From Siniperca chuatsi (Eukaryota; Chordata; Actinopteri; Centrarchiformes; Sinipercidae), in contig NC_058053.1 of the NCBI RefSeq assembly GCF_020085105.1, positions 1-64,000 of the forward strand: a stretch of 64,000 bases of DNA, read 5' to 3'. Below the pieces are notes generated by a model. That model worked only from the letters and a program-made list of their open reading frames with translations. It was not told where the DNA came from and searched no databases. Position 1 is the first letter of the stretch. Every line of letters starts with the position of its first letter. The translations under genes were made by a program, and so were the position numbers. Below, piece by piece: positions 33,032 through 45,400 of the stretch.

Positions 33032-36000
33032 CACGGTCCGCTCCTGAGGACCGAGGACCCCGACGTCGCGGCGGTCTTCCCCTTCCTCGGGGGGCAGGTC
33101 GGTCCGGATGGTTAGCGTGGAATTCAGTCAACAAGGAGGGGTCGAGGATGTCATGTCGGGGAACCCATGACCTTTCTTCCGGACCGTAACCCTCCCAGTC
33201 CACCAGATACTCCAGAAGACCACCACGGCGTCGGGAGTCCAAGATCTCACTGACCTGGTAAGCGGCTCCATCGTCTACGATTAGCGGTAAGGGGGGATCT
33301 GCCGAATCGCCAGGCTCTGTAGAGACGGAGACAGAGGGATAGAAAGGTTTAAGCAGTGAGACGTGGAAGGTAGGATGAATCTTGTATTGTGGTGGTAACT
33401 GAAGCTTGTATGTAACAGGATTGATTTGTTCTGTTATGGTGAAGGGACCAATGAATCTGGGACTTAGCTTCTTGCAGGGCAGGCGCATCCTGATATCGCG
33501 GGTGGATAGCCAGACCTTCTGGCCAGGTTGGTACGTCGGAGTGCTGGATCTCCTACGGTCAGCCGTCAGCCTGCGCCTGCAGAGTGCTCTTCTGAGTTGC
33601 CGATGAGCTGCGTCCCAGACCCTCTCGCTCTCTCGGAACCAGTATGTCTTCAGGTATCCCATAGTATCTAAAGACATGGTTGAAGAGACATTCTGCCGTC
33701 TCCATGGCCATAGGTAGTCCTCGAAGAGGGATGAGACGGCAGGACTTCGAAAAATGGTCCACGATTACCAGGACACAGGTGTTGTTGTTTGATGGAGGGA
33801 GGTCGGTGATGAAGTCCACTCCTAGGTGTGACCAGGGTCTATTGGGCGTCGGTAGGGGACATAGTTTGCCTGCAGGAAGATGACGCGGAGATTTAGACAT
33901 GGCACATTCTGTACAACCCTGCACGTACCTTCTCACGTCCCTTGCCATGCTTGGCCACCAGAAGTGTTCTCGTAGCAGCAAGAGGGTTTCATTGGCCCCT
34001 GGGTGACCAGTGCCTAGTGAGGTGTGAGAAGTATGGATGAGTTGATTTCTCTGGATTCTCGGAACATACTGAAGATTGGGGGGACAGCCCGGCGGAGTGT
34101 TAGTGGAGACATTGGAGGAGGAACAGAATCCTCTGACCATTGTATGGGATTAACGAATACTTGCCGGGTAGAATGGGTTCTGGGTCTTCCGTGGTGCTTT
34201 CTGGAGCGTGTAGGCGGGAAAGTGCATCGGCTTTCAGGTTCTTGGATCCAGGGCGATATGAGATGTTGAAATGGAATCTGGTAAAGAACAAGGCCCAGCG
34301 TGCCTGGCGTGGGTTGAGACGTTTGGCTCTCTTGAGATACTCTAGGTTCTTATGATCTGTTAACACGGTGAATGGGTGTTGGGCGCCCTCCAACCAATGT
34401 CTCCATTCCTCTAGTGCCAACTTCACAGCCAGCAGTTCACGGTCACCGATGTCGTAGTTTCTCTCCGCCGGGCTGAGTTTCCGAGAGGAGAAAGCACATG
34501 GGTGGAGTTTGGCTGGGTCTCCCTGTAGTTGTGATAGCGCCGCTCCTACCCCCGTAGTAGAGGCGTCCACCTCGACTGTGAATGGTTTCTCGGGGTCTGG
34601 ATGGGTGAGGAGCGGTGCACTGGTGAATGCTCTCTTGAGGAGGTCGAAAGCTTCCTGTGCCGCTTGTGGCCAGGACAGAGACTTAGGCTTGTTGTGAAGG
34701 AGACTGGTCAAAGGGTGGACTATCCTGCTGTAGTCCTGAATGAAGCGGCGGTAGAAGTTAGCAAACCCCAGGAATCGTTGTAGTTCCTTTATCGTAGTTG
34801 GAGTGGGCCAATTCCTAATGGCCTCCACTTTCCCCTCGTCCATCTGGATGCCACTGCTCCTGATGACATAACCAAGGAACTGCACGGAGGATCGATGGAA
34901 CTCGCACTTCTCAGCCTTGAGGAATAGCTGATGGCTTCGCGAGGCGTTCGAGGACCTCCGCAAGCGTGTTGGCGATGGTCTTCCTCGCCCGGGAGTAGAT
35001 CAGGATGTCATCGATGTAAACTATGACGAATTTGTGAAGGAACTCCCGAGCACCTCATGGATGAAGTCCTGGAAGACGGAAGGGGCGTTAGCCAGACCGT
35101 AGGGCATGACTAGGTACTCATAGTGGCCGGTGGGTGTTACGAAGGCTGTTTTCCATTCGTCTTCCTCCCGTATCCGGATCAGGTTGTATGCGCTGCGGAG
35201 GTCCAACTTGGTGTAGACTGTGGCACCACGAAGTTGTTCCAGTGCAGCAGGGATGAGAGGAAGTGGGTAACGGAACTTGACTGTAATCCGATTGAGTGCT
35301 CTATAGTCTATACAGGGCCGCAAGCCTCCGTCCTTTTTGGCCACAAAAAAGAAGCTTGAGGCTGCTGGAGAAGTGGATGGTCTGATATACCCCTGGGCTA
35401 GGGCCTCCTCAATATACTCCCCCATGGCTTTCTGTTCTGGTAGGGACAATGGATAGATTCTTCCATTGGGCACTGGTTCACCCGGTAGGAGGTCTATTGC
35501 ACAGTCCCATGGCCGATGCGGGGGTAACTGGGAGGCTCTCCTTGGGCAGAAAACATCTTGATAGGCGGCATAGCAAGACGGGATGTCCACTGACTGTTTC
35601 TCCTTAGGACTCTCGATGGACGTGGCACACACGGGAAGACTCTGGAAGTTATACGAGGACGGTCGTGGTCGCCGCGGGAAACAGCCGGGATAACAGGACT
35701 TGCCCCATTTCAGCACTTCCCCTGTAGCCCAGGAAATGATGGGGTCATGTTGCTCCAACCAAGACCGCCCTAAGATTACCTCCGCAGTCGAACCCTCCAG
35801 AACCATTAAATGCAGCTGTTCTTCATGCAGTAGACCTACCCGAATTCCAAGGCGTAGTCCTGGATAGACCGCTGACCTTGCTTAAGCTGATATAATTTCT
35901 CACCAGCTGAGGAGTCACCGGCGGGTCGTCCGAATACCTCGTGGAAGTGATCTAGGAAACTCGTCAGAGACTGGGTGACGGGTCCGCTTTGTGACCAGAT

Positions 36001-36336
36001 GGACTCGGCCCACTGTAACGCTCTCCCTTGCAGCTGGGAGATAACGAAGGCTATTTTGGAGCGTTCAGTGGGATACAAGGGCGATTGCATTTCCAGAACC
36101 AGGGTACACTGTAGAATGAATCCATTGCAGTCCTCCGCCGAGCCAGAGAAGGGCGCTGGTTTGGCCATGGGACTGGAACAATGCGGAACTGCTGGAGTGA
36201 CCGGAGCGGAAGCGGAAGTGGTGGAGGTGGACGTGGATGATGGTGGAGCGTTGAGGCCACGGCGTAGGATCTCCACCAGCTCCTGGAATGGATCCGTGGC
36301 ACTCATGCTGCAATCCTGTTGTGTGGTCCGGTCTTC

Positions 36337-36841
36337 TGTTACGGACAGACCAACCCGGAGACACTGGTAAGGAGATTTCGAGAGTTTATTGATTACAGAG
36401 AGAAATAGAGAGTCTATAGGAGTAGAGAAGATACCGTCCCTTGTATCACTGACGGTGGCGAAGTGCAGGAGCTGGATAGCTGAACACGAGGCGACGGGAA
36501 CGGGAGCCACACACACTGGAGACAGAAGACACTCCGGAGCCGGGTGAGAACTGCTACCCATAGAAAACCGGAGTCGAGTTAGAGGTTCGTAGCGCTGGAT
36601 GGCTGTGATCAAGAAGTAGCGTCGTAGGAGAGTCCGAGGTTAACTGAAGGTAGGAGGCGTAGCTCTGTCCTTCTAGCGAACGAGACCGGACACTGACTGA
36701 GGTGAAGAGTGGAGATTTATAGTGGAGAGGAGTGGCTAATTGCAACCAGGTGTGTGCTGAGTCACAGGTGCAGGTGATTAGTGTTCAGGTGAGGAGGAGC
36801 GGTGTGGCTGAGATGAGGTGGAGCCTGGCGTGTCTGTGACA
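36337..36841 (-). repeat. Chromovirus 5' LTR
   Basis: 505 bp, the same length and ends as 32514-33018, with only about nine differences. I could not name the tRNA that would match the adjacent primer site. Confidence 0.93.
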
Positions 36842-36846
36842 CATAC
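36842..36846 (+). repeat. Target-site duplication of the chromovirus, right copy (CATAC)
   Basis: Matches 32509-32513. Confidence 0.9.
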
Positions 36847-37205
36847 ACATCACTTCATTACATTTGAATATACATCTCCCTCCTATAATTATTCATCTGA
36901 AACCGACCTCTGTCATCCAACACTTTCTGACCTCTTACAACTCTGAATCCCTTCTCTATCCTCAACTCCAACTCCTCCCACCTTATAATCAAACCACAGA
37001 TATTACTACATTGCTGTTATTGTTGTCATCATTGTCATTAATTTCATTAATGTTAATGTTATGATTGCTATTATTGTTTGTTATCATTGTCATTATTGTT
37101 TTATTTATTGTTGCTCTTATCACTCTTATCATTGCCATTGTCATCATCATTGTCATCATCAACAGCATCATCATTATTATTATTATTGTTATTATTATTG
37201 CTATT
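36847..37205 (+). mobile_element. L1 LINE 3' remainder and imperfect ATT/GTC-type simple repeat
   Basis: The LINE frame that stops at the chromovirus resumes in phase after the target duplication and stays open to about 37064. From about 37008 the DNA becomes an imperfect trinucleotide repeat (ATTGTTGTCATC, ATCATTATT), probably the expanded 3' tail of the LINE. The LINE end itself is not sharply defined. Confidence 0.55.
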
Positions 37206-37695
37206 TTGGAATAACTAACCTGGTTGTCAATACCACTATATTTAAACCATTGGATTATTTCCAATCCCCCCCCCAATCTTCTCATGTGTTTTTAATGCAC
37301 CACAACGTAGAAGAGAAAAATATATATATACATACATTGAAAAACCTCACAAACACTCAGGCATGGGAGACAGGCGAGAAGTGGTTCACTGGGACAGCAG
37401 CTCTGTCCCAGGTTGGCACACTTGCACAACGTCCCCCTTCTTTTAATGCACCTTAGACACTACACATAACATACAAAAAAAAAAGAATAGGAGAACATAG
37501 GTACCGAAAAGATGTGGGGGGGAGAGTTCTCTTATATTATATTATATTATATCACTAGCTAAAATTAATTGATTCATTGAGAGTGGTGTGACAATGGTAA
37601 TCATTACATCGGGAAAAAAAAAAAAACTTAACTAATGCAACAATAGTGATGGTGGGTGAATGATGGTAATGGTGATGACAATGGTAATAAATGGG

Positions 37696-37734
<39 letters not shown>

Positions 37735-38067
37735 ACACACACACACACACTTCTGCAATTATAATTCCACTTCTGGAATTATGGAACTACTAGATTGTTG
37801 GTCACTGCACTATTATAGTCTGTACATCTGTCTGTCTGTCAATAAAAAAAAGGAAAAAAAAGAAAGATATATGGCCATACGGCTGGAAGACACAACAGAC
37901 TGGGCCAGAGAACAGCAGGGGGACCCCAAGTTCAGTATGGCATTAGCTGGAGGCCAACCAGTGACCAGAATGGTCAGAGGTTGCTGCGGCTGGTCTGTCC
38001 TTGGTATTGGAACGTTTGGGGGCAGTGATTTACAGGGTGAAGCTGGCAGGACGGGGACAAGTTGTGG
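37206..38067. other. Non-coding DNA with a CA microsatellite
   Basis: No gene seen. It contains a C run (37267-37275), short TATAT and A runs, an ATATT repeat (about 37534-37551), and a (CA)n microsatellite at about 37700-37750. Confidence 0.5.
37700..37750 (+). repeat. (CA)n microsatellite
   Basis: About 25 CA units with a single G interruption near 37730. Confidence 0.95.
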
Positions 38068-38075
38068 TGATGATG

Positions 38076-38120
<45 letters not shown>

Positions 38121-38142
38121 TAATAATAATAATAATAATAAA
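38068..38142 (+). repeat. (AAT)n microsatellite at the L2 3' tail
   Basis: About 24 units with one interruption. It directly adjoins the 3' end of the minus-strand L2 element, so it probably grew from that element's tail. Confidence 0.93.
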
Positions 38143-40010
38143 ACTTTATTTATAGAGCACTTATCAAAACAAAGTACAAAGTGCTTCACAACAAGAAAAA
38201 TAAAATAACACAGTGAATTTGACGAAATATAAAGAAATAAAACACATGAAATACAGAAAAACAATAAAATAAACAGTAAAATAAACAGCCAGTTCAAGTA
38301 AAATCAGGATATGATTTCAGATAAAAATGTGTTTTGAGACGAGATTTAAACGAAGACACTGACTCAGACAACCTAATTTCTTGGGCAAGTTGTTCCAGAG
38401 CCTCGGGGCCCTGATAGCAAAAGCTCTGTCCCCTTAGTTTTCATCCTGGACTCAGGAACAGACAGGAGACCCCTGCCCGAAGATCTCAAACTACGTGAAG
38501 GTTCATAAGGGATTACAAGGTCTAAAATATAATCTGGGGCCAGGCCATGAAGAGCCTTAAAAGTAATCAACAAGATCTTAAAATCAATCCTAAAACCAAC
38601 AGGGAGCCAGTGTAAAGAGGCTAAAACAGGTGTTATGTGGTCATACTTCTTGGTCCTGGTTAACAGCCTAGCAGCTGAGTTTTGTACAGTCTGCAGTCGT
38701 GTCAGAGTTTTTTGATTAAGACAAGTGAACAGGCTGTTACAATAATCAAGGCGTGAGGAGATAAAAGCATGCACAACAGTTTCTGCATCACTAAGATTTA
38801 AAATAGATCGTATTTTTGCAATATTTCTGAGGTGATAGAAACATGATTGGACAAGCTTAGTGATATGTTACTCAAAACATAAATTGCTATCAAACAGGAC
38901 ACCAAGATTTCGTGCAACAGGCTTGATATGTTGTGACAGGTTACCAGTGGATGGCAGTATTTGTTTAGTGATGTGTTGGGGCCCAATAACAAGGATTTCA
39001 GTTTTATTTGAGTTGAGCTGAAGAAAATTTATCGACATCCAATTTTTTATGTCAGACAGGCAGTCCTGCAGAGAACTCAGCGTACTAAGGTCAGTGGGCT
39101 TGACAGGGAGGTACAACTGTGTGTCATCCACATAACAATGAAAAGAAATACCATGTCTGCGGATTACATCGCCCAAGGGAAGCATGTATAAGGAGAACAA
39201 TATTGGTCCCAGAATTGAACCTCGAGGCACACCGTACTTGATATGGGAAAAGGATGACTTGAAGTTATTAATGCTAACACAGAATTTCCTATTGGACAGA
39301 TAAGATGCGAACCAGTCTAGTGCAGTGCCAGATATGCCCACCCAGTGCCTCAGTCTATCTAAAAGAATGCCATGATCAATTGTATCAAAGGCAGCACTTA
39401 TGTCCAACAGCACAAAAATTGAACACATGCCTGCGTCTGCATTCATTAAAAGGTCATTAGTGACTTTGAGAAGGGCTGTCTCAGTGCTGTGGTGTTGACG
39501 AAAGCCAGATTGGAACTTTTCAAAGGTATTATTGTTTTCCACAGCAGCAAGGAGCTGCTTAGATACAAGTTTTTCGAGAATCTTCGAAATAAAAGGCAAT
39601 TTGGATATTGGGCGGTAGTTATCCAGGAGGGTGGGATCAAGCCCAGGTTTTTTTAAGACTGGCTGGACACAAGCTGTTTTAAAGAAATCAGGGACGCAGC
39701 CAGTAGACAGCGAGCTGTTAAAAATAATTTGTAGAAGGGGACAGTAATGAGGCCCCCACCTCGACCACAGACCCTAGGGCAACTAAAGCAGTCATAATCA
39801 GGAGGGCACAATTCAGCCAGCTGACTGTGATCACCAGGACGTAACCAGGATTCAGTTAAAAATATAAAGTCTAACTCGGTGGAAGAGATAAAGTCATTTA
39901 AAATAAACGTTTTGTTAGAGAGGGATCTTACATGCCGAAGAGCCATCTTAAAAAGTCTGTGCTGGGCCAGATTTGATGTTGAGACTGGAGGTCGGGTTCT
40001 GGCCCGGATC
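38143..40010 (-). mobile_element. L2/CR1-type LINE, internally deleted
   Basis: The minus strand encodes a Jockey-group [56 protein letters not shown] and the catalytic YVDD. It is followed by the usual C-terminal region (SRLDYCNSLF, LQTVQNSAARLLTRT, LHWLPVGFRIDFKIL). At the right only the start of the endonuclease remains (LDFIFLTESWL), fused to the pre-RT region near 39750, so most of the endonuclease is deleted. A frame break lies near 38860 and others near 39640. The copy is dead. The 3' end (TATAAATAAAGTTTT on the minus strand) is shared with the short fragment at 52262-52560. Confidence 0.9.
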
Positions 40011-40548
40011 TTTATTAAGTTATTATTGTCGCTGTGTCGCTGATACACTGCGACCGCTTGACACCCTACCGAGGAACGAGCCAACCAAACTACAAACCGG
40101 ATTGCCAGTCTCCTACGGCTGTTTGGACACGTCCTGCAGAGGGGGCCTCTTCCTCACAGCACCTTGTGAAGGGGACCCTGTGTTCTTCTAGCTGACAGCA
40201 GATGGACATTCAAGTCACACTGCTTGGAGCAGTTATCCCCACACAGGATTTCAGGGAGGGTAGTGCGAGGGGGACTCCTCGGCCCAAAAGACAGCATAGG
40301 GTTCTCCAGCGTTATATGGACTTAAGTTTAGCTCCTCTGGATGAGGAGAATCAGAAAGGGGGGGAGCAGTGTAATGCTGGGTATAAGTTCCTGTTTATGT
40401 GTGTTGTTTTTGCAGTGGTTTTATTGAGGGAGGTGTCCACCGTAGTGGGTAATTGGCTAAGTAGTAGTTCCGGGGAGGGAAAAAGGGGGTTATGTGTTTA
40501 AGTCACTACATTATGCTCCAGATCATCAGAGACGAGTGAGAGAGACAA
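40011..40548. other. Unassigned intergenic DNA
   Basis: No recognised element. A 99-codon open frame at 40202-40501 has no family likeness and no splice or promoter support, so I do not call it a gene. Confidence 0.4.
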
Positions 40549-40554
40549 GGGACA

Positions 40555-41043
40555 TTGTAACATAACCCTTGTTACCGTCAGTCCTTGGCTTGACACAGAC
40601 AATGTGACACAATTGGCAGGTAACGTTTTCTTTTATTTACCTTCTGCTCACACACACAAATGCAACTTCTTAAACGCAAAACTCTTGAACCACGCCACTG
40701 TCACGGCTGCTCACGGGTCCAACTCCTCCACAACATCCATGCAAAAATGACATCTTTCTCCAGTCTATTTCTCTGTCTGGATCAGTCCGTGCGTGTGAGA
40801 GAGAGCCCAGGTCCAGCACGCTACTGAATATAAAGGGGAGAGCATAATTAGACAACGAGACACAGCTGTGATAATTAGCTCTCCCTGACACTGCTCACCT
40901 AGGCCACGCCCCCACCTCTCCCTCTGCAGATTGCTAACCATGCCCAACTCCACAGACATGCTAATGGAGAATTAGCTAACGAGAAGTAAAGTTACAAGTT
41001 CAGAGAACCAGCAGGTTAGCCACCCTGTTTTGTTGTCTTACCA
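40555..41043 (-). mobile_element. Probable solo LTR
   Basis: About 490 bp flanked by the direct repeat GGGACA (40549-40554 and 41044-41049). Read on the minus strand it begins TGGTAAG, has a TATA-like TTTATATTC in its middle and AATAAA about 70 bp from its end, and ends GTTACAA. No internal retroviral region is attached, and the LTR family was not recognised. It is a fossil of unknown age. Confidence 0.45.
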
Positions 41044-41220
41044 GGGACACCTCAACCTCGGGTTAGCCGTTGCTGCAGCACGGAAATAAATCTGGGTTCC
41101 GTTGGGCTATCAACACGCATATTGCCTCCTGGTTGTTCTTGCGCCTAGCTACCCTGCAATGTTACAGTAGATATAACAATAAAAGCAAAAAAAATTGTAT
41201 ATGGTTTAAAAAGCTATTGT

Positions 41221-41370
41221 TAGGTGGTGGACTTGTTCTTCTGTTGGAAAAACAGCCAGTCCAGGCAAAAAGTGAATGCTGGTTGGGGGCGCTTCGGTAT
41301 GGGGGAACTGACTTCGACACAACAGCCTGGACTGGCTGTTTTTCCAGTAGAAGAACAAGTCCACCACCTA
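41221..41370. repeat. Foldback element (150 bp, 45 bp arms)
   Basis: The arms 41221-41265 and 41326-41370 are inverted copies with about two mismatches. They begin TAGGTGGTGGACTTG and end with the complement. Termini lie at TA, which fits a small non-autonomous DNA transposon. There is no coding capacity. Confidence 0.8.
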
Positions 41371-41684
41371 GCAGTAGCTTAGTTATTTACATTTAAAGGC
41401 TACTGTATAGTCTATAGTTGGTAAATGCATGTGTTGTAATCGAGGGGTGACAAGTTATTCTGTCTATTTAGAAAAACGTCTTTCCCACTTTGAAATTAAA
41501 CAGGAAGTACCGAAGTTTTCCACCAGCACTTAAACGCAGCATGAATTTGTGGCTCTGTGTGGAGTTGGAGACCGTGAAAAGAGTCTCAAAACCCCACACG
41601 CAAATTTAACCTGATCCATTCGTATCGTCCAAGCACACATTTAACAATCTGTCAATAAATACAAAGAATGTCACAAATATTTCA

Positions 41685-41735
41685 GAATCAGAAATACTTT
41701 ATTGATCCCCGAGGGGAAACTCTTTCAAAGTAAAT
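41685..41735 (-). mobile_element. Rex1 3' end fragment
   Basis: CAGAATCAGAAATACTTTAT followed by GATCCCCGAGGGGAAACTCT is the same 3' end as in the longer Rex1 copy at 56913-58452. Confidence 0.7.
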
Positions 41736-42387
41736 TTAAAATAATATCTCTACGTAAAATATTCATATTTATTCAGGTTGTGATTTGTGCATTTTAGCTG
41801 TTTTACATGTGTTCAAATTGCTTGGTACTTGTGTGTGGATTGGAACCATAGACTGGAACACGCATTTGAGTACCCAAAATGACTTGAAAATAGTTGTACA
41901 CATTTGTGACCATTTTTGGTTTAATTTCTCTCCATATAAAGAGACCGTTCATTCCTTAGAAAGTCGCTCTAGAACCGTCTGTCTCGCACTCCGCCATTTG
42001 ACACTGATAAGACGCAATGCATTTTGGGGTGGTTGGGTGCAGTAAACTTACGCCGCATACTCAAAAAATCTTGCAAATCTAGTATACGTCTAGGCATTTC
42101 TACTCGCGTACATACAATCCTCAACGCACTACATACTCAATTTGACTTCATACTTACAGCGCTATGTAGTGTGCGATTCCGAACATATCGAATACGACAG
42201 CGGTTATATGACCCTCGTCGTGTTTGTCCCTGAAGCGACTCACTCCTGCCAGCTGATCAGCGCAGCGCTCGATGTTTCGGATGGCTCGGAAGTAGAAACT
42301 GACGGGCTGACTTCGCTTTATGAGTTGATGTAGCTTAGCTGGTTAACAGCGTCACCAAACCAGAGACAGAAAACACAACTCGTAAAT
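41736..42387 (+). promoter_or_regulatory. ubxn4: ubxn4 upstream region and 5' leader
   Basis: The ~650 bp before the ubxn4 start codon must hold its promoter and 5' UTR. I see no clear TATA box at a convincing distance. CpG dinucleotides are more frequent at about 42160-42310 than in the introns, as expected for a housekeeping promoter, but the transcription start cannot be placed by eye. Confidence 0.45.
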
Positions 42388-42469
42388 ATGCTTTGGTTTG
42401 AAGGCTCAATTCCTGATGCCATTAACTCGGCTAAACAGCGGAGTTTCGTCTTTGTCGTTGTCATTACAG
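42388..42469 (+). CDS. ubxn4: ubxn4 coding exon 1
   Basis: Starts at the ATG of MLWFEGSIP, which is also the start of the human protein. It ends in phase 1 before GTATGTG. Confidence 0.95.
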
Positions 42470-45400
42470 GTATGTGTGTTGATTAACCAGTTAGCTAATG
42501 CAGGTCTGCAGAGGTAACAAGTGAGAAAGAAGTGATAGCGTTAGGGTGCTAGCCAGCTAGCCGTTGTAGTTGTAACTACTAAGCTAAGCCACTAGCATAG
42601 CCTACCAGATGTCAAAGAAATAAGAAGTGTCGTTACGCATGTTTGAGGAAAATGACCCACCGAAAACAAGAAGACAGAAACGTAGTTACCTAAATATGAT
42701 GTACTATGATGTGCTAGCTAGTAGTGTTGGTTACTGGCCTGTGTGACGTTGTTTTAAGAAGAAATGACAATGTCTTTACAACAGCGCCTGGTGTCCCTAA
42801 TAGCCTAACCAGATTAACTTAATGCTAGAAGGAGCACAGGCTAGTTGAATTTGGTAGCCCAATTAAACGATTTTACAAATCGGTTAGTGATGTGACATTA
42901 GTCAGATTATGATTGGAGAGATCCGGGCAGATGGGTACAGTCAATGATAGCCGATCAACTTCATTCTAGCCGGGTAAGCTAAAACGTCACCAGTTTGAGT
43001 TGGGTCATTGTTGCATCATAGGCACCAGTATTAGCAGTGGCGGTGTTAGTTAGCCATGTCACCATTGCAGCTTTCTAGAAAGTATCCAACTTCTGACAGG
43101 ATGGTTTAATGTATTGACAGTGAGCTTTAACTAGATGACTCATTACTGTCACTTTTTCTGTTCTCAGGGGAAGATGAACAGTCAGCACAGCTGATGTCCA
43201 GCTGGGAGGAAGACAAAGTCTCAGAGGCAGCACAGAACTGTTGTGTGGCCATTAAAGTAGATGCCAAGAGGTACTGATGTGTTAAGTTAGGTGCACAGTG
43301 CATGGTACTGAATTTTAGTTGCAAGGAAAGTAACTCTCTTCAAGATTTCCATAAGTGAATATTCACCACTGTCTCCCATAAGAAAAATATGATGTTCCAC
43401 TAGGGGTGGGCGATACACCTAACATTTATATCAAAGTATTTTGTACGTTTTTTTACGGTGATGGTATTTTATCAGGTTATTACAAAAATGAAAGGGATAC
43501 TCCACTCAAAAAATGATTCTACCTCTTTTCACTCTATTGGCAATGTCAGGGGACGTATCTTAAGAAAGAAAAATGATTACAACTGGATGTGTGTATTGGC
43601 TCCAAATAGGAATGAAAATGAGGTATAGGCCTACATGTGTTTTGGGAGGAGTAGCCTGCCCCATAATGTAGGTTAATTAGTAAATGTAATGTGATTCATT
43701 CTCAGAGTTAGATAAAGGGTACGATTAGGCATCTCAACAGCATTTATTTGGCAGAAAACCCAAAGTATATTATATGAGTACAATACTCAGTGTACTACCA
43801 CGGGACATGTCCATCAAGTACATTTTCATACGGCAGCAATAGACACACACACACACGCAGCAGCAGCTGTGGTCTGCCTCTGTCACCAGATTCATCACAC
43901 ATTCGCAAACATACTAGTGAGCACTACATCACAGCCACCTACCAAAAAAGAAATGTAATCTGCTGTTAGGGGAACCAGTTAGTTTGAAAACCAGTTGGGA
44001 CATAACACCGGCGAGAGCAGAGGGGACTGTCTTGTAACAACAAAGCCAGTTGAGCTAACGTTAGCGGTGCAATATGAAGTTCCACAAAAAGCAACGTGAA
44101 AAAACAGTTTTCCACATCTAACCTACTGCTCTGGTTATGTAATTGGCTTCAAATGAGGCTTAACGTTCACACAAGTTCTCTTGACTGTCCTGTGTGACGT
44201 GATAGTGAGCAGCTGTAACGAAAGAGTTTCCCCTCGGGGATCAATAAAGTATTTCTGATTCTGATTTCTGATTCTGAACAGGCTAACCTGCAAAATAAAC
44301 AGTAAAGCAAGATGAAGATTTTGTGTTGGTTTTTGCAGCCAACAGCAGAAAAATTGGTAGCTTTGCTCGTGGAATATAGTAGTTACTGGATGTAACTCCA
44401 GTTCTATGAGTATGTGCGTAGCCCACTACCTGCATGGTATCGCAGCCACAGTAAAGCACATTTGTTTTAAATGTGATACATTTATCACGGTAATGATGGC
44501 ATTGCAAAATCCATCTCATAGAAGAATGTGACGGTAAACTGCCCAACCCAATATCCCACAGCTTTCTACCTCAACTAACCAATTTCCTGGGGAAACTCTG
44601 GTGTCCAACTAGTTTTGCAGTGGACATTACCCCTATGTCTATTCAGTGTAAATAATTCAGGGTGCCTGCAGGGCCTGTTTTTGTTACACAAAGATTGTCC
44701 TATATTTCTTCAGAATCTGGCAGAATCAGAAATTCATTCCATAGTCAGTCTTTTCAATAAACTTATTATGATGACTTTTCTTCCTGTTGGGGAAAATGCA
44801 TGTAATAGATAAATCCAACTGCACTTATTGACACTACTTATGACACTTATTACACTCCCCATTACATATCTTTCTATGTGTCTCATAGGAAACTGGTGTA
44901 ATTTAAGTAACATTCATGAAGCTGATTGTACCAAAACTAGTATGTATGTCTAAACCTTTAATTTGGTCTTCCTTAACAAATCACTGGTGCAGACAATCTT
45001 AAAACATTTTTAGAATTGCTTCTACTTTTGACTAAAATATTAACATCAACAATACTACCTGAGTTATTCAATTGTTTCTTAAATTCCGTCATTTTTATTC
45101 TTTCAAATATATGAGTCTCTGCACCCTGGAAAGCCTCTCTGTTGTACAGTACACGTCTGTCAACTTGTTTAGTGCAATCACTTTGACAGGTGTTTTGATG
45201 TAATACATTTAAAGAATAGATGTGTTAATGTGTGTGGAGTTTCACCATATGATGCTGCAACTTCTTTTCCACAGTGAGACATGTGTGCAGTTCTCCCAGA
45301 TCTGTATCCTTTTTGTTGTTCTGAATATTGACCATTTCTTCTTGGGTTGAATTAGCTACTACAGAAAGTTAGTTAGGAAGTTATTAATTACTGACTAATC

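Larger units (their letters stand above)
32514..36841 (-). mobile_element. Ty3/Gypsy chromovirus (sushi-like LTR retrotransposon), young but broken
   Basis: A 4.3 kb element on the minus strand with both LTRs (505 bp each) and matching 5 bp target duplications. Parts read from right to left: gag-like region (about 36305-35840), protease/reverse transcriptase (about 35800-34970), RNase H (about 34900-34200), integrase zinc finger and core (about 34080-33600), and a C-terminal integrase tail with a chromodomain (about 33320-33120), which marks the chromovirus lineage. A polypurine tract adjoins the 3' LTR. The internal region is shorter than in typical family members and carries roughly four or five breaks, so it is a fossil. 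The LTRs differ by about nine bases by eye (~2%), which implies a recent insertion. It sits inside an L1 LINE. Confidence 0.93.

Noticed and set aside
40202-40501. A 99-codon frame with a hydrophobic stretch
   Set aside because: No neighbours, splice signals or recognisable domain; chance is the simpler explanation.
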